DNA from: Pseudoips prasinana
Lineage: Eukaryota > Arthropoda > Insecta > Lepidoptera > Nolidae
Reading direction: 5' to 3'
DNA: 64,000 nucleotides
NCBI GenBank assembly: GCA_951640165.1
Contig: OX621234.1
Location: forward strand, 4,035,001-4,099,000
In this document: positions 29,797-40,574 of the stretch, in pieces
How positions within the stretch are numbered: position 1 is the stretch's first letter
Layout: the number at the start of each line of letters is the position of its first letter
Program-made: the position numbers and the translations under genes
The notes under the pieces: model-generated
The model's database searches: none
The model's input: the letters and a program-made list of their open reading frames with translations, nothing else
What the model was told of the DNA's origin: nothing

Positions 29797-32345
29797 AATC
29801 AAATCAAATCAAATCAATTTATTAATTGCAAACACAGGTACATTAATACATTTTATGGTGTCATACAAATGTGAAGATCACTATGTCTAGCCGGTGAGGG
29901 CATGCAATTTTTAAAGATGTAATGACATAATTAATAGTAAATTAGAAAATAATATATAAAAAGAAATGTCATTACCATAATAAATACTACAAAATTAATG
30001 TCATAATTAAGAAATACATGCTTATCATTATGTCAAAATGTCAGAAATTATAAAAAAAAGACAATGTACTTAAATCAATGTCACCTTAAATAATATATAT
30101 AAACCTTAATTAACAATTAAATTACGTAATTGACACACAAGTCGGAACATAAAAACATTGGAAATATGAAAAATAAATGTCAACTATGTTTTATCCAATA
30201 AGTATTCTGTTATTGTATAGTATGCCTTATGTATTAAAAAATTAGACAAATTCTTTTTAAATTTTAGAAGATCAGTTTCGGAAAGAATAGGGGTTGGTAA
30301 TTTGTTATATATCTTAGGGGCCATACCTAAAAAGTTATTGTTATAAACCGTTTTTTTATGCGGTCTGAATCGTATTTTATTTATGTGTCGTTTACTATTT
30401 AATGTATCAAACATAAAAAGGTTTTTTTTTAACGAATAAGGCCACCTCGTAGATATATAAACATGGCATAGTAAGAATACCAAGGCTCAAAAAGAAAGGC
30501 TTGCAACTGTCAGTGCATTTTATTCCGCATATTGCTCTCAAGCACCTTTTTTGAGCTCTGAAAACTATTTCCCTGTTCGTGGAATTGCCCCAATATATAA
30601 TTGCGTAACGTAAGGTAGATGTGACGTATGCATGATAAGCCGTGATTGCTGTTGCCTGATCTACTACCTTGGACAAGTTATACAGAGCATACGAGAACTG
30701 GCTTAGTCTTTTACAGATAGTCTCAGTATGGGACTTCCACGTCATATCTCTGTCTATTTTAAGACCTAAAAATGAGGTAGCACTAGTCTCTGCAATTTGA
30801 TTATTTTCATATTTTATGTCTAGTTTGGCGTGATTAGTCCTTTGTTCGAATGTCATGAGTTTGGTTTTAACGAAATTTATGATTAAATTATTTTTCCTAA
30901 GCCAGTCAATAATACTGACGAGGCTGTCATTGATCTCTCTTTCGATTGTCATATTATCACTCTCAGAAAATATAACTGTACAGTCATCAGCAAATAAAAC
31001 CATAGGATGACGTATTACTGTTGGCATGTCATTTATATAGATGAGGAACAGTAGAGGGCCTAATATGCTCCCTTGGGGTACACAGTAATTAATGATTCTT
31101 TGAGTAGATTCGTAGGATTCTTCAGTTTTTGACTTTATATTTATCCTATGGATTTTAGTTAACTGTTTTCTATCAGTTAAATAGGATTTAATGAGATCAA
31201 GAGGGTTGCCTCTAATGCCGTATCTTTCCAGCTTATCAAGCAAAATTTTACGATCTACAAAATCAAAAGCTTTGCTCATATCCATGAACAAGGCTGCCGT
31301 CTGACGTCTTTTGTCAATATTTGTGATTACCGTTTCAAATAACCGGTATATGGCCATATTAATATTCTTATGTTGCCGAAATCCATATTGTTCTCCCACC
31401 AAAATATCGTTTTGTTCAAGAAATGAATTGAAGTAACTGTATATAATTTTCTCAAAAATTTTTGAGAAAATTGATAGAAGTGCTATGGGTCTGTAATTGC
31501 CAGGATCCTGTTTATTACCTTTTTTATATAGAGGTTTTATAACAGATAATTTCATTCTATCAGGAAAAACCCCATATTCTATGCATAAATTTATAACATG
31601 GCTTAATACGGGTGCAATAATTATTGATACTGACTTAATTGTGTGTGTACTAATGTCATCATACCCAGAGCTTTTTGTGTTGTTCAATGAATGAATTATT
31701 TTATCAATATCATGGGGAGTAGTCGGCTTTAAAAATATTGAATCGCGATAAAAGTCAAGTTTTAAATTAGCGATATTATTATTGGATTTAGATTCGATCT
31801 CGTCAATAAAAAAGTTGTTGAAGAATTGTGCTATAAGCTTAGGTTCAGTGATTTTTGTATTGTCAATAATAATTTGTTGTATCCCTTCGGTAAGTTTATT
31901 ACTCTTAAATTTGTTTATTACTTGCCATGTAGCCTTGCTTTTATTTTTTGCCATAGTAATAAAATTAACATTCTGTGATTTTTGAGTTAAGTGGATTATG
32001 GTTTTAAGTCGTTTGGAATATTTTTTAAATAATTGTCTATTAATGGAGTTAGGCCTTTTCCGAAATTGCCATAGCATATGTCTTTTTCTTTTGCAACAAA
32101 GTTTTATACCCTTACTGATCCATTTGGATTTCTTACACGCTGAAACTCTTAATTTTCTAATAGGAAAGCACAGATCATGGAATAATTTAAAGATGTCATG
32201 GAATTTATTAAATGCGTCATTAGGTTCAGTAGATTGGTAAATGTCATTAAATGTCAAACTTTGTAAACAATTTCTAAACGTTATAATATTGTCATTTGAA
32301 TAATCACGCTTATGTATATACCAGTGGGTTAAAGGACGAATTAAA
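29797..32345 (-). mobile_element. CR1-type LINE, element C, 5'-truncated
   Basis: Minus strand: starts after the endonuclease at HWYIHKRDYSNDN, contains the whole reverse transcriptase, a roughly 380-bp 3' untranslated region and a (GATTT)n tail at 29797-29820. The 5-bp tail unit differs from the ATTG unit of elements B and D, marking a separate subfamily. The 5' edge meets repeat H material at about 32345. Confidence 0.82.
30184..32345 (-). pseudogene. Element C reverse transcriptase with one frame break
   Basis: About 720 residues: SSGYDDISTHTIKSVS, NYRPIALLSIFSKIFEKI, FMDMSKAFDFVDRK, NYCVPQGSILGPLLFLIY, active site FADDCTVIFS, FLGLKIDRDMTWKSH, LRYAIIYWGNSTNREIVF, and the C-terminus MAPKIYNKLP...YYTITEYLLDKT with stop at 30184. 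The last 80 residues lie in another frame: an A9 run (minus strand, 30422-30430) holds one A too many. The rest is open, so decay is slight. The missing endonuclease and ORF1 make it inactive anyway. Confidence 0.85.
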
Positions 32346-32394
32346 GAGAGGTAGGGCACAGCGTTCAGACGCTCAAAGAGCAGCCCGACTGGGG

Positions 32395-32645
32395 AAGTAC
32401 TTCCACCTTACAGAAGACATTCCTTAATAATAACATTAATCATTTTAGTGTTGTGTTTCCGAATGTGAGTAAGGTCGCCAGAGTTCATTGGGATGGGGGA
32501 AGGGTCAGCAACAATTGTTTGCTGAATCCGAAAGGCCGGCAACACACCCGCGACTCCTCTGGTGTTGCGAGTGTCCATGGGCGGCGGTGATCACTTACCA
32601 TCAGGTGACTCGCTTGCTCGTTTGTCGCCCTCTGATATATAAAAA
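32395..32645 (+). repeat. Repeat H (SINE-like), longer copy
   Basis: AAGACATTCCTTAATAATAA, GGTGTTGCGAGTGTCCATGG, TTACCATCAGGTGACTCGC and an A-rich end at 32638-32646. It matches 2700-2936. The ATCAGGTGA...TTTGTCGCCCTC end is a common lepidopteran dispersed sequence; no coding frame. Confidence 0.55.
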
Positions 32646-32835
32646 AAGGAACTGCGTTCCATCCGGGTGTCCCTTGACACCTCTCAAGTTTTTTAATTTA
32701 CTTTGCTGTACAAAATTCTTAATTCTTATTTATCGTAGTGGTTACCAAATTACCTCTGGGACATAATTTGCCATGGCCAACCTGGAGGACTCTTAATAGA
32801 CTACGTACCCAGGTTGGTAGATCCAAAGAAAACAT
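32646..32835. other. Unassigned spacer
   Basis: 32655-32690 repeats the GTTCCATCCGGGTGTCCCTT flank found beside both long MITE-4 copies. Nothing else is recognised. Confidence 0.35.
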
Positions 32836-33530
32836 TTATTTTTATTTATTTATTTACCATAAAACTTATTCTATCATTACAGGCGAGCCTATTGCGACTG
32901 AGTAGTTAAACTTATATCTATATAATACCTACGTACCTAATATTACAAACTAACATAACTTAAACTAAGCTAGCTACTGCAAAGGCAATAGGCAGCCGTT
33001 GTGAATACGTTCAGTAGACAAGAGAACAAATCTATCTGAGTAGATAGTGTGTTGAGCACATGCAGCGCCCGCACGAGCGGTGAGCGTGCAGCAGGTATGC
33101 GCGCGCGAGGAACATCCAGCAGCGGCGGCCGCCGCGGCGCCGGTGACGTCCGAGGTACCGTTGGGAACGCACAGCTGAATCGTCTCTAATACACCCGGGT
33201 TGTGAATCTTGCCACGTATGACATTAAATATGTATGTGGCAAGAGTTACCTCCCTTCTTACTTCGAGTCTGTTATATCCCACCATTCCCAAAACGAATAA
33301 AGTTGGATACAGCAGTGGGTACCCGGGAAGGACGCCATACTGCTTCTTATATACAAACCTAAGAAATTGGTTTTTGGATTCGTTCTAGCATTTGTTTGTA
33401 CTTTTCTTCGTGTGGAGACCAAATGACCGCATTGCACTCCAAGCGGCTCTTTACGAGTGCTTAGTATAGTGCCTTAAAGGCTGAAATGTTGGTAAAATTG
33501 TTAGCCTGGCGCACGACCACCCCTAAACAT
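32836..33530 (-). pseudogene. Jockey-type LINE fragment, C-terminal
   Basis: The minus strand in two or three frames gives KSRLECNAVIWSPHEEKYKQ, MLERIQKPIS, then LGMVGYNRLEVRREVTLATY, IFNVIRGKIHNPGVLETIQL and a stop near 32974, followed by a 3' region and an A/T-rich tail at 32836-32860. The LEC..VIWSP and GY..LEVRR motifs are typical of Jockey-group C-termini. An alanine-rich GC-rich insert (33060-33140) is unusual. Several frame breaks show old age. Confidence 0.6.
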
Positions 33531-33735
33531 GTGCAAATTCCCACATCACAAAACATCTGCAAGTGCGGCGTGTTACCCCAAAGTATGCACCCCCCACATT
33601 TATCCGATTGTCCCTCTTGTCCAGTCTCTTGTACCCTTCAGGACTTGCATGATGATTCAGCCAAAGCGTTCAGCGTTGCCCAATTTTGGGAAGATAGAAT
33701 CTAACTCCTACCATCGACACGATAAGAAGAAGAAG
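33531..33735 (+). pseudogene. LINE C-terminal fragment with Cys-His motif
   Basis: The plus-strand frame reads CKCGVLPQSMHPPHLSDCPS, then LQDLHDDSAKAFSVAQFWED and a stop at 33704, followed by an AAGAAGAAG-rich tail to 33735. The C-x-C...H...C cluster followed by LH is the tail of several LINE polymerases. Too short for a family call. Confidence 0.45.
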
Positions 33736-33879
33736 TGGTTACCCTAGTGTAAGAGTTGTTCAAGCCGCCCAGTAGGCCTATAACATGGCTTAACGAATTT
33801 CGTCTAATAACTACAACCAGGACCGACAGCTTAACGTACCCTTCGAAGCACGGAAACGCTCGGAAATTAAACCAGTTTA
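33736..33879 (+). repeat. Repeat J fragment
   Basis: GTGGTTACCCTAGTGTAAGA, GTTGTTCAAGCCGCCCAGTA and GGACCGACAGCTTAACGT are shared with 37975-38110, 57950-58165 and 60440-60675. No coding frame; class unknown. Confidence 0.5.
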
Positions 33880-34514
33880 GTGCTTAATCTGCACTCGAAG
33901 TTGTAGAGACCTATATTTACCTAGGACAGACCATGCAACTAGGTAGGTCCAACTTCGAGAAGGAGGTCAATCGTAGAATCCAACTCGGCTGGGCAGCGTT
34001 CGGGAAGCTACGTAACATCTTCTCGTCCAAAATACCGCAGTCAAGTCGAAAGTCGAAAGTCTTCGACCAGTGTGTGTTACCAGTGATGACTTACGGAACA
34101 GAGATGTGGTCGCTCACTATAGGCCTTATTAGAAGGCTCAAGGTCACCCAAAGAGCAATGGAGAGGGCTATGCTCGGAGTTTCCCTGCGGGATCGAATCA
34201 GAAATGTCGAAATCAGCAGGCGAACCAAAGTCACCGACATAGCCCGAGGAATTGCAAAACTGAAGTGGCAGTGGGCGGGGCACATAGCTCGTAGAACCGA
34301 CGGCCGTTGGGGCAGAAAGGTTCTTGAGTGGCGACCTCGAACCGGACGACGCAGCGTGGGCCGGCCCCCTACAAGATAGACCGATGATCTTGTGCGGGTC
34401 GCTGGAAACTGCTGGATAGCGCAAGACCGGCAATTGTGGAGATCATTGGGGGAGGCCTTTGTCCAGCAGTGGACGTCTTTCGGCTGATATGATGATGATG
34501 ATGATGATGATGAG
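33880..34514 (+). mobile_element. RTE-type LINE, best-preserved 3' end
   Basis: The frame gives ETYIYLGQTMQLGRSNFEKE, VNRRIQLGWAAFGKLRNIFS, MTYGTEMWSLTIGLIRRLKV, LRDRIRNVEISRRTKVTDIA and WRPRTGRRSVGRPPTR, stopping at 34377-34379 where other copies have a tryptophan codon. The last lines then reach GTCCAGCAGTGGACGTC and a (GAT)n tail at 34490-34514. YLGQ and the FGKL...FDQCVLP.MTYG block are the RTE polymerase C-terminal region. The catalytic core is absent. Confidence 0.78.
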
Positions 34515-35058
34515 TGCTTAATCTTGACGATCACTGACGGACCGTTGAGAGCATCTAGCTATGATAATTGATTCCTAATTATGTTAATTAAATACTAGTT
34601 TATTACTCAACACCGAATTGAATTATTATACTTATTTGTAAAACAAATCCTGTCTGGACTGTTGATAAGCGAATATAATTATGTGAATTCTAGTAAAGTA
34701 ATAATTCAAATATATTATATGACTGTTTAGAATACTTTCTCTAAATTTACGTAAAGTCAAACATTATTTATTAGTTCTTACTTTTGGCTTCGCTTTCTTT
34801 GAATGTGTTAATTGGTGCTATTTTTTTTAGTATTGAGATTATTTAATATCAAACCAACTAACTACCACTTAAAATACGACAATTAAAAAAATGATTGTCA
34901 ATCTGTAGGTATTTGACATATGAAGGCAAAGAGCTTGTTGTGAGAATATCAAATAAATATTGTTATTATAGTTTTAATATAAATCGATTAAGAGTTTTTT
35001 TTTAATTCCGAAATTGACTATCCTCCATTCCTTATCTTTAAAACAATTGGGCTTCAAA
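34515..35058. other. AT-rich stretch, no gene seen
   Basis: No reading frame or repeat is recognised. Possible unique intergenic sequence. Confidence 0.3.
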
Positions 35059-35228
35059 TCTACTATATAAAAATAAGTCGGGTTTTCCTTCCTGACGCTA
35101 TAACTCCAGAACGCACGAACCGATTTCCACGGTTTTGCATTCGTTGGAAAGGTCTCGGGCTCCGTGAGGTTTATAGCAAAGAAAATTTATAAAATTTAAC
35201 GCGGGTAACACCGCGGGGCACAGCTAGT
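35059..35228 (+). mobile_element. Minimal Helitron, 170 bp, intact termini
   Basis: Starts TCTACTATATAAAAATAAG after an A. Ends with hairpin CGCGG GTAACA CCGCG, then GGCACAGCTAGT followed by T. Both termini meet the Helitron rule of insertion between A and T. It contains CCAGAACGCACGAACCGATT and no coding frame. Confidence 0.8.
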
Positions 35229-35244
35229 TTTGTATAATAATAAA

Positions 35245-35356
35245 CGAAATCTCCACAATTGCCGGTCTTAGCGGATAGCGCAACACCGGCAATTGTGGAG
35301 ATCTTTGGGGGAGAACTTTGTCCAGTAGTGGGCGTCTTTCGACTGCTATGATGATG
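35245..35356 (+). mobile_element. RTE-type LINE tail with inverted duplication
   Basis: GGCAATTGTGGAGATCTTTG, GTCCAGTAGTGGGCGTC and a short GATGATGATA tail. The part 35249-35266 is an inverted copy of 35285-35302 (18 bp perfect, 18-nt spacer) that is not present in other RTE tails. Confidence 0.7.
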
Positions 35357-35480
35357 ATAAACTAAATAATAATAATAAAAGTTATTTATTGTAACCAATG
35401 AGCTAAAACTGTTAGTAATACATAAGACTTATTCTATGTTAGTAAAAAAAAAACTTGAGAAGTGTCAAGGGACACCCGGA
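35357..35480. other. Spacer with repeated MITE-4 flank
   Basis: 35450-35480 is the reverse complement of the TCCGGGTGTCCCTTGA flank at 26172 and 32660. Confidence 0.4.
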
Positions 35481-35599
35481 TGGAACGAAGTTATTCCTTA
35501 TTATTTACTATGTACAAAAAATATACTCAACAAAAATAATCGTCGCGACACCACACTGTTCGATGCGAAATTGAAATGAAAATATCTGGCTTGCTTTCT

Positions 35600-35667
<68 letters not shown>

Positions 35668-35772
35668 AACATGCGCACGCCGCACAGCTGCAAAAAGTGT
35701 CGTGACAACTTTTCGTAAGAATGTTTTCCGTCTAGCCCCCTTTCACAACGCGCGATACGGAACTTCGTTCCA
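35481..35772 (-). mobile_element. MITE-4, copy 2, with expanded GA repeat
   Basis: Ends TGGAACGAAGTT and AACTTCGTTCCA are inverted. The body is the reverse complement of 25924-26173. An uninterrupted GA run at 35603-35655 (53 bp) replaces about 17 bp of CT in copy 1, followed by GACAGACAGACAG. Confidence 0.68.
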
Positions 35773-35835
35773 ATATACTTAAGATTTGTGTTTACTGGTA
35801 TAAATGAATCACTGATGCCCCATTCCGTGAGAAAT

Positions 35836-36133
35836 AATAATAATGTTCTCCTAGCCGAAACCGAATCTGCGCGGGACATATTATAGTGCTCAGGTGTGTG
35901 CGCACAACACACACAACACAGGAGCACTTTCTATTCCATCACTCTCATGATCCGATGGGACGCCTAGCGACACGGCCGGAAAGAGGCACGGGGCATAATG
36001 CCGCAAACTCCCAGACTTCGGGCTGATGCTGAGAAATTTTTCTTTTTACAGAAATCTCCCAAAATCACTTTTGGCCCGACCCGGGATTTGAACCCAGGAC
36101 CTCGTTTTCTGCGGGTGAACCAACGAAGCAGTC
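35836..36133 (-). mobile_element. SINE-3, internally deleted copy
   Basis: Minus strand: GACTGCTTCGTTGGTT..., GGTTCAAATCCCGGGTCGGG, body, and (ATT)n end at 35836-35848. The head lacks part of the A-box region. About 70 bp shorter than 57569-57945. Confidence 0.65.
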
Positions 36134-36395
36134 AGTGAGAAATAGTGTAGCAGTGATTCATGTTTAGGCATTCAAATCTGCCTGCGATCATGGCCAGAAT
36201 GCTGTTAGAGTGGACACGAATCCTGCTCACCAGGGACGCACACCGTTTGAGTTTTTTACTGTTTGTTATAAAGAGTTGATGATCTTCTTTACGTTTGACG
36301 TGCATAACAACATAACAACACCCTAGGTCCCGTTTTACATACACAAAGTCAGAAGTGAAGTTATCAGACAAAAACAAAGGTAACGGATGCACTCA
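36134..36395 (-). pseudogene. Unrecognised peptide remnant, paralogue of 25046-25185
   Basis: The minus-strand frame reads VYVKRDLGCCYVVMHVKRKE, DHQLFITNSKKLKRCASLVS, then RIRVHSNSILAMIAGRFECL and NMNHC. The last part aligns with SLVRRVRASSNNILRMMAER and FDCHYINHC in the retroelement tail at 24809-25185. SINE-3 cuts off its end. Origin unknown; probably a retroelement protein C-terminus. Confidence 0.4.
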
Positions 36396-36780
36396 CACAA
36401 GCCCTAAAATTAAAATGGCAGTGGGCTGGTCATGTATCACGTTACACAGACAATAGGTGGACGATCAAAACTATAAGGTGGAAAGGGCCAATTGGAAAAA
36501 GACGAGTAGGAAGGCCAAAAAGAAAGTGGGCTGACGACTTAAAAGAAATACCTGGAGATGACTGGCAAATAATTGGTAGGGGCAGAGACGAGTGGAAAAG
36601 ACTGGACGAGGCCTTCACCCGAGGAGGGGTCCATATCTAACATAAGAACTAACCCGTACTAACACTAAATTAAAAAGCAGAATACTAACAATTAAATACT
36701 AACAACATTTAAAATGTAAATTTTAAGGATATGGAAATAAAAGGCTGTTTATTTTTTATTTTATTTATTTATTTTATAGG
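36396..36780 (+). mobile_element. RTE-type LINE 3' end, second subfamily
   Basis: The plus-strand frame gives LKLKWQWAGHVSRYTDNRWT, then WKGPIGKRRVGRPKRKWADD, LKEIPGDDWQIIGRGRDEWK and RLDEAFTRGGVHI with a stop near 36638. GGAAATAAAAGGCTG and an ATTTT-rich tail follow. The KWQWAGH, GRPKRKWADDL and EAF motifs are RTE C-terminal. Codons and the tail differ clearly from the GAT-tailed subfamily. Confidence 0.7.
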
Positions 36781-37974
36781 TCCCGTTTTAGAAAAAGAAC
36801 CTCTGTCGGGGTTTCAAATTCCATAGTACGGGTATCAAGTCCTGAAGAGTGGTACCTATACGCTAACATAAAATTTGCAGATTTAAACACCAATCTTTGT
36901 TCGTTTTGTTGTGCGTTTAAGCGCTTTTGCCAAACCTACTATTGGAATCAAGTATAACTAGTCGTTTCGGACCCTATAAATTGATCCTCGGTGCTTTTGC
37001 AGCTAGCTTCTCTACTGCAAATCTCTCGTTGTATTGGGCTGTAGCCTCGTTATAAATTCTATCTCCCGCTTTGCCATGTAGGGAATTGAAACTATTAATT
37101 TTAAAACTCCTTGTTTCTTTCTGATTAAATTCGTTGCGGGATCCAAGACATTTGTCGCGATTCCCAGGGACATGCTTGCTTGAGCCTCACCGCTCAGTGT
37201 CATTTTTATTGTGAGCATTCATTTATTCTTTTTTGCCACAATTGTAAATGTCAAAAGGGAACCTACCTCTTTTGTCTGTCTTGATTGTGATGTTAAAAAT
37301 CTAAAACAATTACAGTTAGGAAGACGGTAGGTACAGGAAAACGTTACAATAAAAATAAAAAACGTATACAACATACTACAAAGCGATTAAGTCCGCCTTG
37401 TACATCGTCGTGCTAAAGTTTTTTTAGTAAAAATTGAACGAGATAGGGCGGCGTTGTAGATGTACGCCTCAGATGCTACATATGAACAGTTTTTTTTAAA
37501 CTTTAACTTCGATCACATTAAGAGGCGATTTCACCGTTCAAATTAAACGCGATCATCTGACGCTAAACTGAGTTCAGCGACCTGTAGCTGAGTTTAGTGT
37601 CCATTGATCGCGTTTAATTTTAACGATGAATGCATTGATTTTTTGTAAGTTTTGTTTACAATTGTCTAGATTAAATAATCGTGTCCTTGTGCTTTAACTT
37701 AAGCTCATATTTGAAGACACTTTGTCACTACATAATACTAACAATGTGATGAGAGCTGCAATTCCCACCATTGTTGAGCGATCAACAATCGAAAGTAAGT
37801 TCAAGTACGTACTATTCTCACACAAGGAACAAAGATTACTTATACTAGGTCTATGCAGAACGGTTAAAAATATTTGGTCTATAAGTATTATGCCTAAAAA
37901 GGATCCAATAACTTTTCTCCTGAACATTTGTCCTCTACATGACTCGACAAGAGGATACATTTATTCATCATCAT
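36781..37974. other. Unassigned stretch with a long hairpin
   Basis: No gene is supported. An open minus-strand frame at 37694-37960 has one hydrophobic segment but no recognisable relation. The hairpin at 37540-37620 is listed separately. Confidence 0.3.
37540..37620. repeat. 81-bp imperfect palindrome
   Basis: Outer arms AAATTAAACGCGATCA (37540-37555) and 37605-37620 are perfectly complementary. The inner GACGCTAAACTGAGTT and GCTGAGTTTAGTGTC also pair partly. It looks like a miniature fold-back element; no second copy was found in the window. Confidence 0.65.
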
Positions 37975-38110
37975 CATGTCAGCCAGAGTATGTCTACTGC
38001 TGGAAAAAAGCCTCTCCAACCTACTTATCGTATGGGCAGTGGTTACCCTGGTGTCAGAGTTGTTTAAGCCGCCTATTAGGCCTCTGACATATATGGCTAG
38101 AACCGGGACC
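37975..38110 (+). repeat. Repeat J fragment
   Basis: CTTATCGTATGGGCAGTGGT, GTCAGAGTTGTTTAAGCCGC and GGACCGACAGCTTAACGT, matching 60440-60675. Truncated after about 135 bp. Confidence 0.5.
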
Positions 38111-38339
38111 GACAGCTTAACGTAATGGTCACAGAAAAACACCGTCACCACACAGCAGAGACGCGCTTTACCGGATATTAGAGAGGATCGTGGGCTCAAG
38201 TTATTTTTCCCAACTACATGTGTGTGGTCCGGTTGCCATAGTACGGACTCTGACAAGTTCGGGATCAGATGGCAGTATGTCAGTCTTTCCAAGATGTTTA
38301 TTTATTTAATTATCATAATTAGTATCTAGCAAGATTATA

Positions 38340-38545
38340 TAGGGCAGGAAGGTTCTCGATTGGCGACCACGAACCGGAAAATGCAGCGTGGGCAGGTCCC
38401 CTACTAGATAGACCGATGATTTTGTGAGGGTCGCTGGAATTCGCTGGATGCTGATAGCACAAGACCGGCAATTGTGGAGATCTTTGGGGGCGGCCTTTGT
38501 CCAGCGTATTTCGGCTGATATGATGATGATAATGAAGATTCGGAT
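38340..38545 (+). mobile_element. RTE-type LINE 3' end
   Basis: GGCGACCACGAACCGGAAAA, GACCGATGATTTTGTGAGGG, GGCAATTGTGGAGATCTTTG, then GGCTGATATGATGATGATAA. Short, frame-broken copy. Confidence 0.6.
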
Positions 38546-38602
38546 ATAAATAACATTCGTGGAGGTGCACGCAGGGTTCCATTTTACCTATACTTACTAA
38601 GC

Positions 38603-38781
38603 ACTAGCAGTGCCCCGCGGTTCTACCCCCGTTAAACTTTATAAATTATAGCTTATTTGTTAATCCAAGGTATCAGCTAACTCCATACCAAATTTTATTA
38701 AAATCGCTCCAGCCGTTTAAACGTGAAGAAATAACAACAACAACACATTCACAAACTTTCGCCTTTATAATATTAGCGTGA
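38603..38781 (-). mobile_element. Small Helitron, second subfamily
   Basis: Minus strand: starts TCACGCTAATATTATAAAGG, ends CCGCGGGGCACTGCTAGT at 38603. The hairpin CGCGG side has a one-base change. About 179 bp. It carries AAACGGCTGGAGCGATTTTA, like the fragment at 518-700. Confidence 0.65.
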
Positions 38782-39917
38782 CAAAGATTTCGGTGTGTCA
38801 TTTTTTATTTATATAGTATATTAATGCCTCGATCTAGATTAAATAACATAGCTTTAACTTAAGTAGGAGTTACTTTACGTCTCATTTGATTTTCTGCATT
38901 TAACATGGCGATGGCATGTAGGTACAATTCTTAGCCTTGTGCACGTCTATTGCAATAGTTTAGTCTATGTATTTAAGATAATTGTGGGAACACGGAATGA
39001 TGCAGGAAGCATTCACGAGTTGTCCGAATGAAGATTTCTAATCGATTAAAAAACGAGATTATGCCGAAACGTGTAATCGATTTATTTGCAATATAAACAA
39101 ATCGAGTTTCGGAATAGCTGAATTTCGATTTGGCAATAAACTATTGTTTCTTTGTGTCAAATTAATTGTAGAAACTCTTTGGGTCATATGTGAATAGAAA
39201 CATAGATTTGACGTACCAGGTTTAAATTTTGTGTAGAGCCAAAAGAATTGCAATGAGTGAATTGAATTTTATCACAAGAAAAAGACCCACCAGTAGACCA
39301 GAGCCTGGAAATTGGTGGTGTTTCACCTCCGGGCTACCGAGAGACCGTACAGCGGTAGTTCCTGCTTCTGATATCCCTCGTTCGTGTCTGTTTGTCTGTG
39401 TGTATTGTGCTCATTTTGCGACAATTCACGCTCTGGAATCCCCTGGAAAGGCTGGCCGAGGAGTTGAAGTTCAAACGCAAAATTTAGATACTTTATGATG
39501 AGTAGTATCCGGATCACTTGGACTATTGGAATCGGTCTCATAAGGATGTTTATAATATAGGGTTATAACAAGACTTAGTTATAAGGAAATTGCCAAATGA
39601 AAGGTTTAATGAAAGGCCTATCTCTTGGACGCGTAGAAGTAGTAAATTGAAATTAATATCAAATATTCAGGTCTATAATACCTTTAAGCTGTAACGAAAT
39701 CTACAGGTTTGTACGGAACCCTCGGTGCGCGAGTCCCACTCGCACTTGACCGGTTTTTTATCTGCAAGCTTTTATTTTTAATTTTTTAGTTCGATATTAA
39801 AGTTTATAATGATAATTTTACAACCTAACTATATGCCGAAGCAGACCAGTGAGAGAAGTTTATTCCACGTTAATCCACTTTCTAATTACTATAAAAAATA
39901 TAATACTCATAGTAATA
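38782..39917. other. Unassigned stretch
   Basis: A repeat G end occurs at about 39715-39758 (TACGGAACCCTCGGTGCGCG, then CACTTGACCGG). The frames at 39229-39541 show no recognisable similarity and I do not call a gene. Confidence 0.3.
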
Positions 39918-40043
39918 ACCTGGGACATTATTCACACACGGCCATCTGATCCCAAACTAAGCAGAGCTTGTACTATAGAAACCAGACAACTCATACTCCA
40001 TATACTATTTTTCTTTTGTACATACATACCTACTTATAAAGAT
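39918..40043 (-). mobile_element. SINE-2 tail, 5'-truncated
   Basis: Reverse complement of the SINE-2 body: GACATTATTCACACACGGCC, ATCTGATCCCAAACTAAGCA, CTTTTGTACATACATAC. The head is missing. Confidence 0.6.
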
Positions 40044-40086
40044 ATGTAACTTGACCCGAGATATTTATTCATAAAAAAAATAAAAA

Positions 40087-40492
40087 TAAAATAAAATAAA
40101 ATAAAGTTTTTATTCACGTAGACTTTAAAAAAGCGCTTGTAAATAGTCAGAACTAGTTTGTAGTAATATAGTTGTATACATTATTATTTCTAGTAACATA
40201 TTTATTTAGGTACACATTGTATGAAATCATTTATAAAATTTATTTTATTATAGCATTGATACTTAGCTAGCTCGTATCAAGTTATTGTCAAGATATTATG
40301 TTTAATTATCTAGTTTAAGTCTAATATTTTTACTACATATTGTCAGAATTAAGGTATTATTATTATGACGTACCTTGTGTTAATAACGACGGTCGCGCTT
40401 TAATGCTACCACCGGATCCAATGCGCCCCAACTGAGAAGACACAGCGAAACAAACTCAGTGGGTTCATCTACTACCGGTTTCAACACCATAC
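40087..40492 (-). mobile_element. LINE-X 3' end, long copy
   Basis: The tail (TTTTA)n and GTGAATAAAAAC lie at the low-coordinate end. The upstream part includes GCTTTAATGCTACCACCGG and TCATCTACTACCGGTTTCAA, shared with 4610-4780 and 11640-11805. No coding sequence. Confidence 0.65.
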
Positions 40493-40574
40493 TATATTTA
40501 ATATTAGTAAAGGTGTAGAAGCGAAACAAACAACAAACTCGAATTTATAATACAGTTTTATATTGTGTAAAACT

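Noticed and set aside
32974..33291. Alanine- and cysteine-rich secreted protein on the minus strand
   Set aside because: The frame contains Jockey-type LINE C-terminal motifs (LGMVGYNRLEVRREV) and flanking frames continue the LINE; the alanine run is a GC-rich insert.
35603..35655. CRISPR-like or regulatory repeat array
   Set aside because: It is a plain GA microsatellite inside a MITE.
37694..37960. Small membrane protein on the minus strand
   Set aside because: One hydrophobic segment is visible but there is no family similarity, no second exon and no support on either side.
39229..39541. Overlapping genes on both strands
   Set aside because: No known motif in any frame; the segment lies among repeats.
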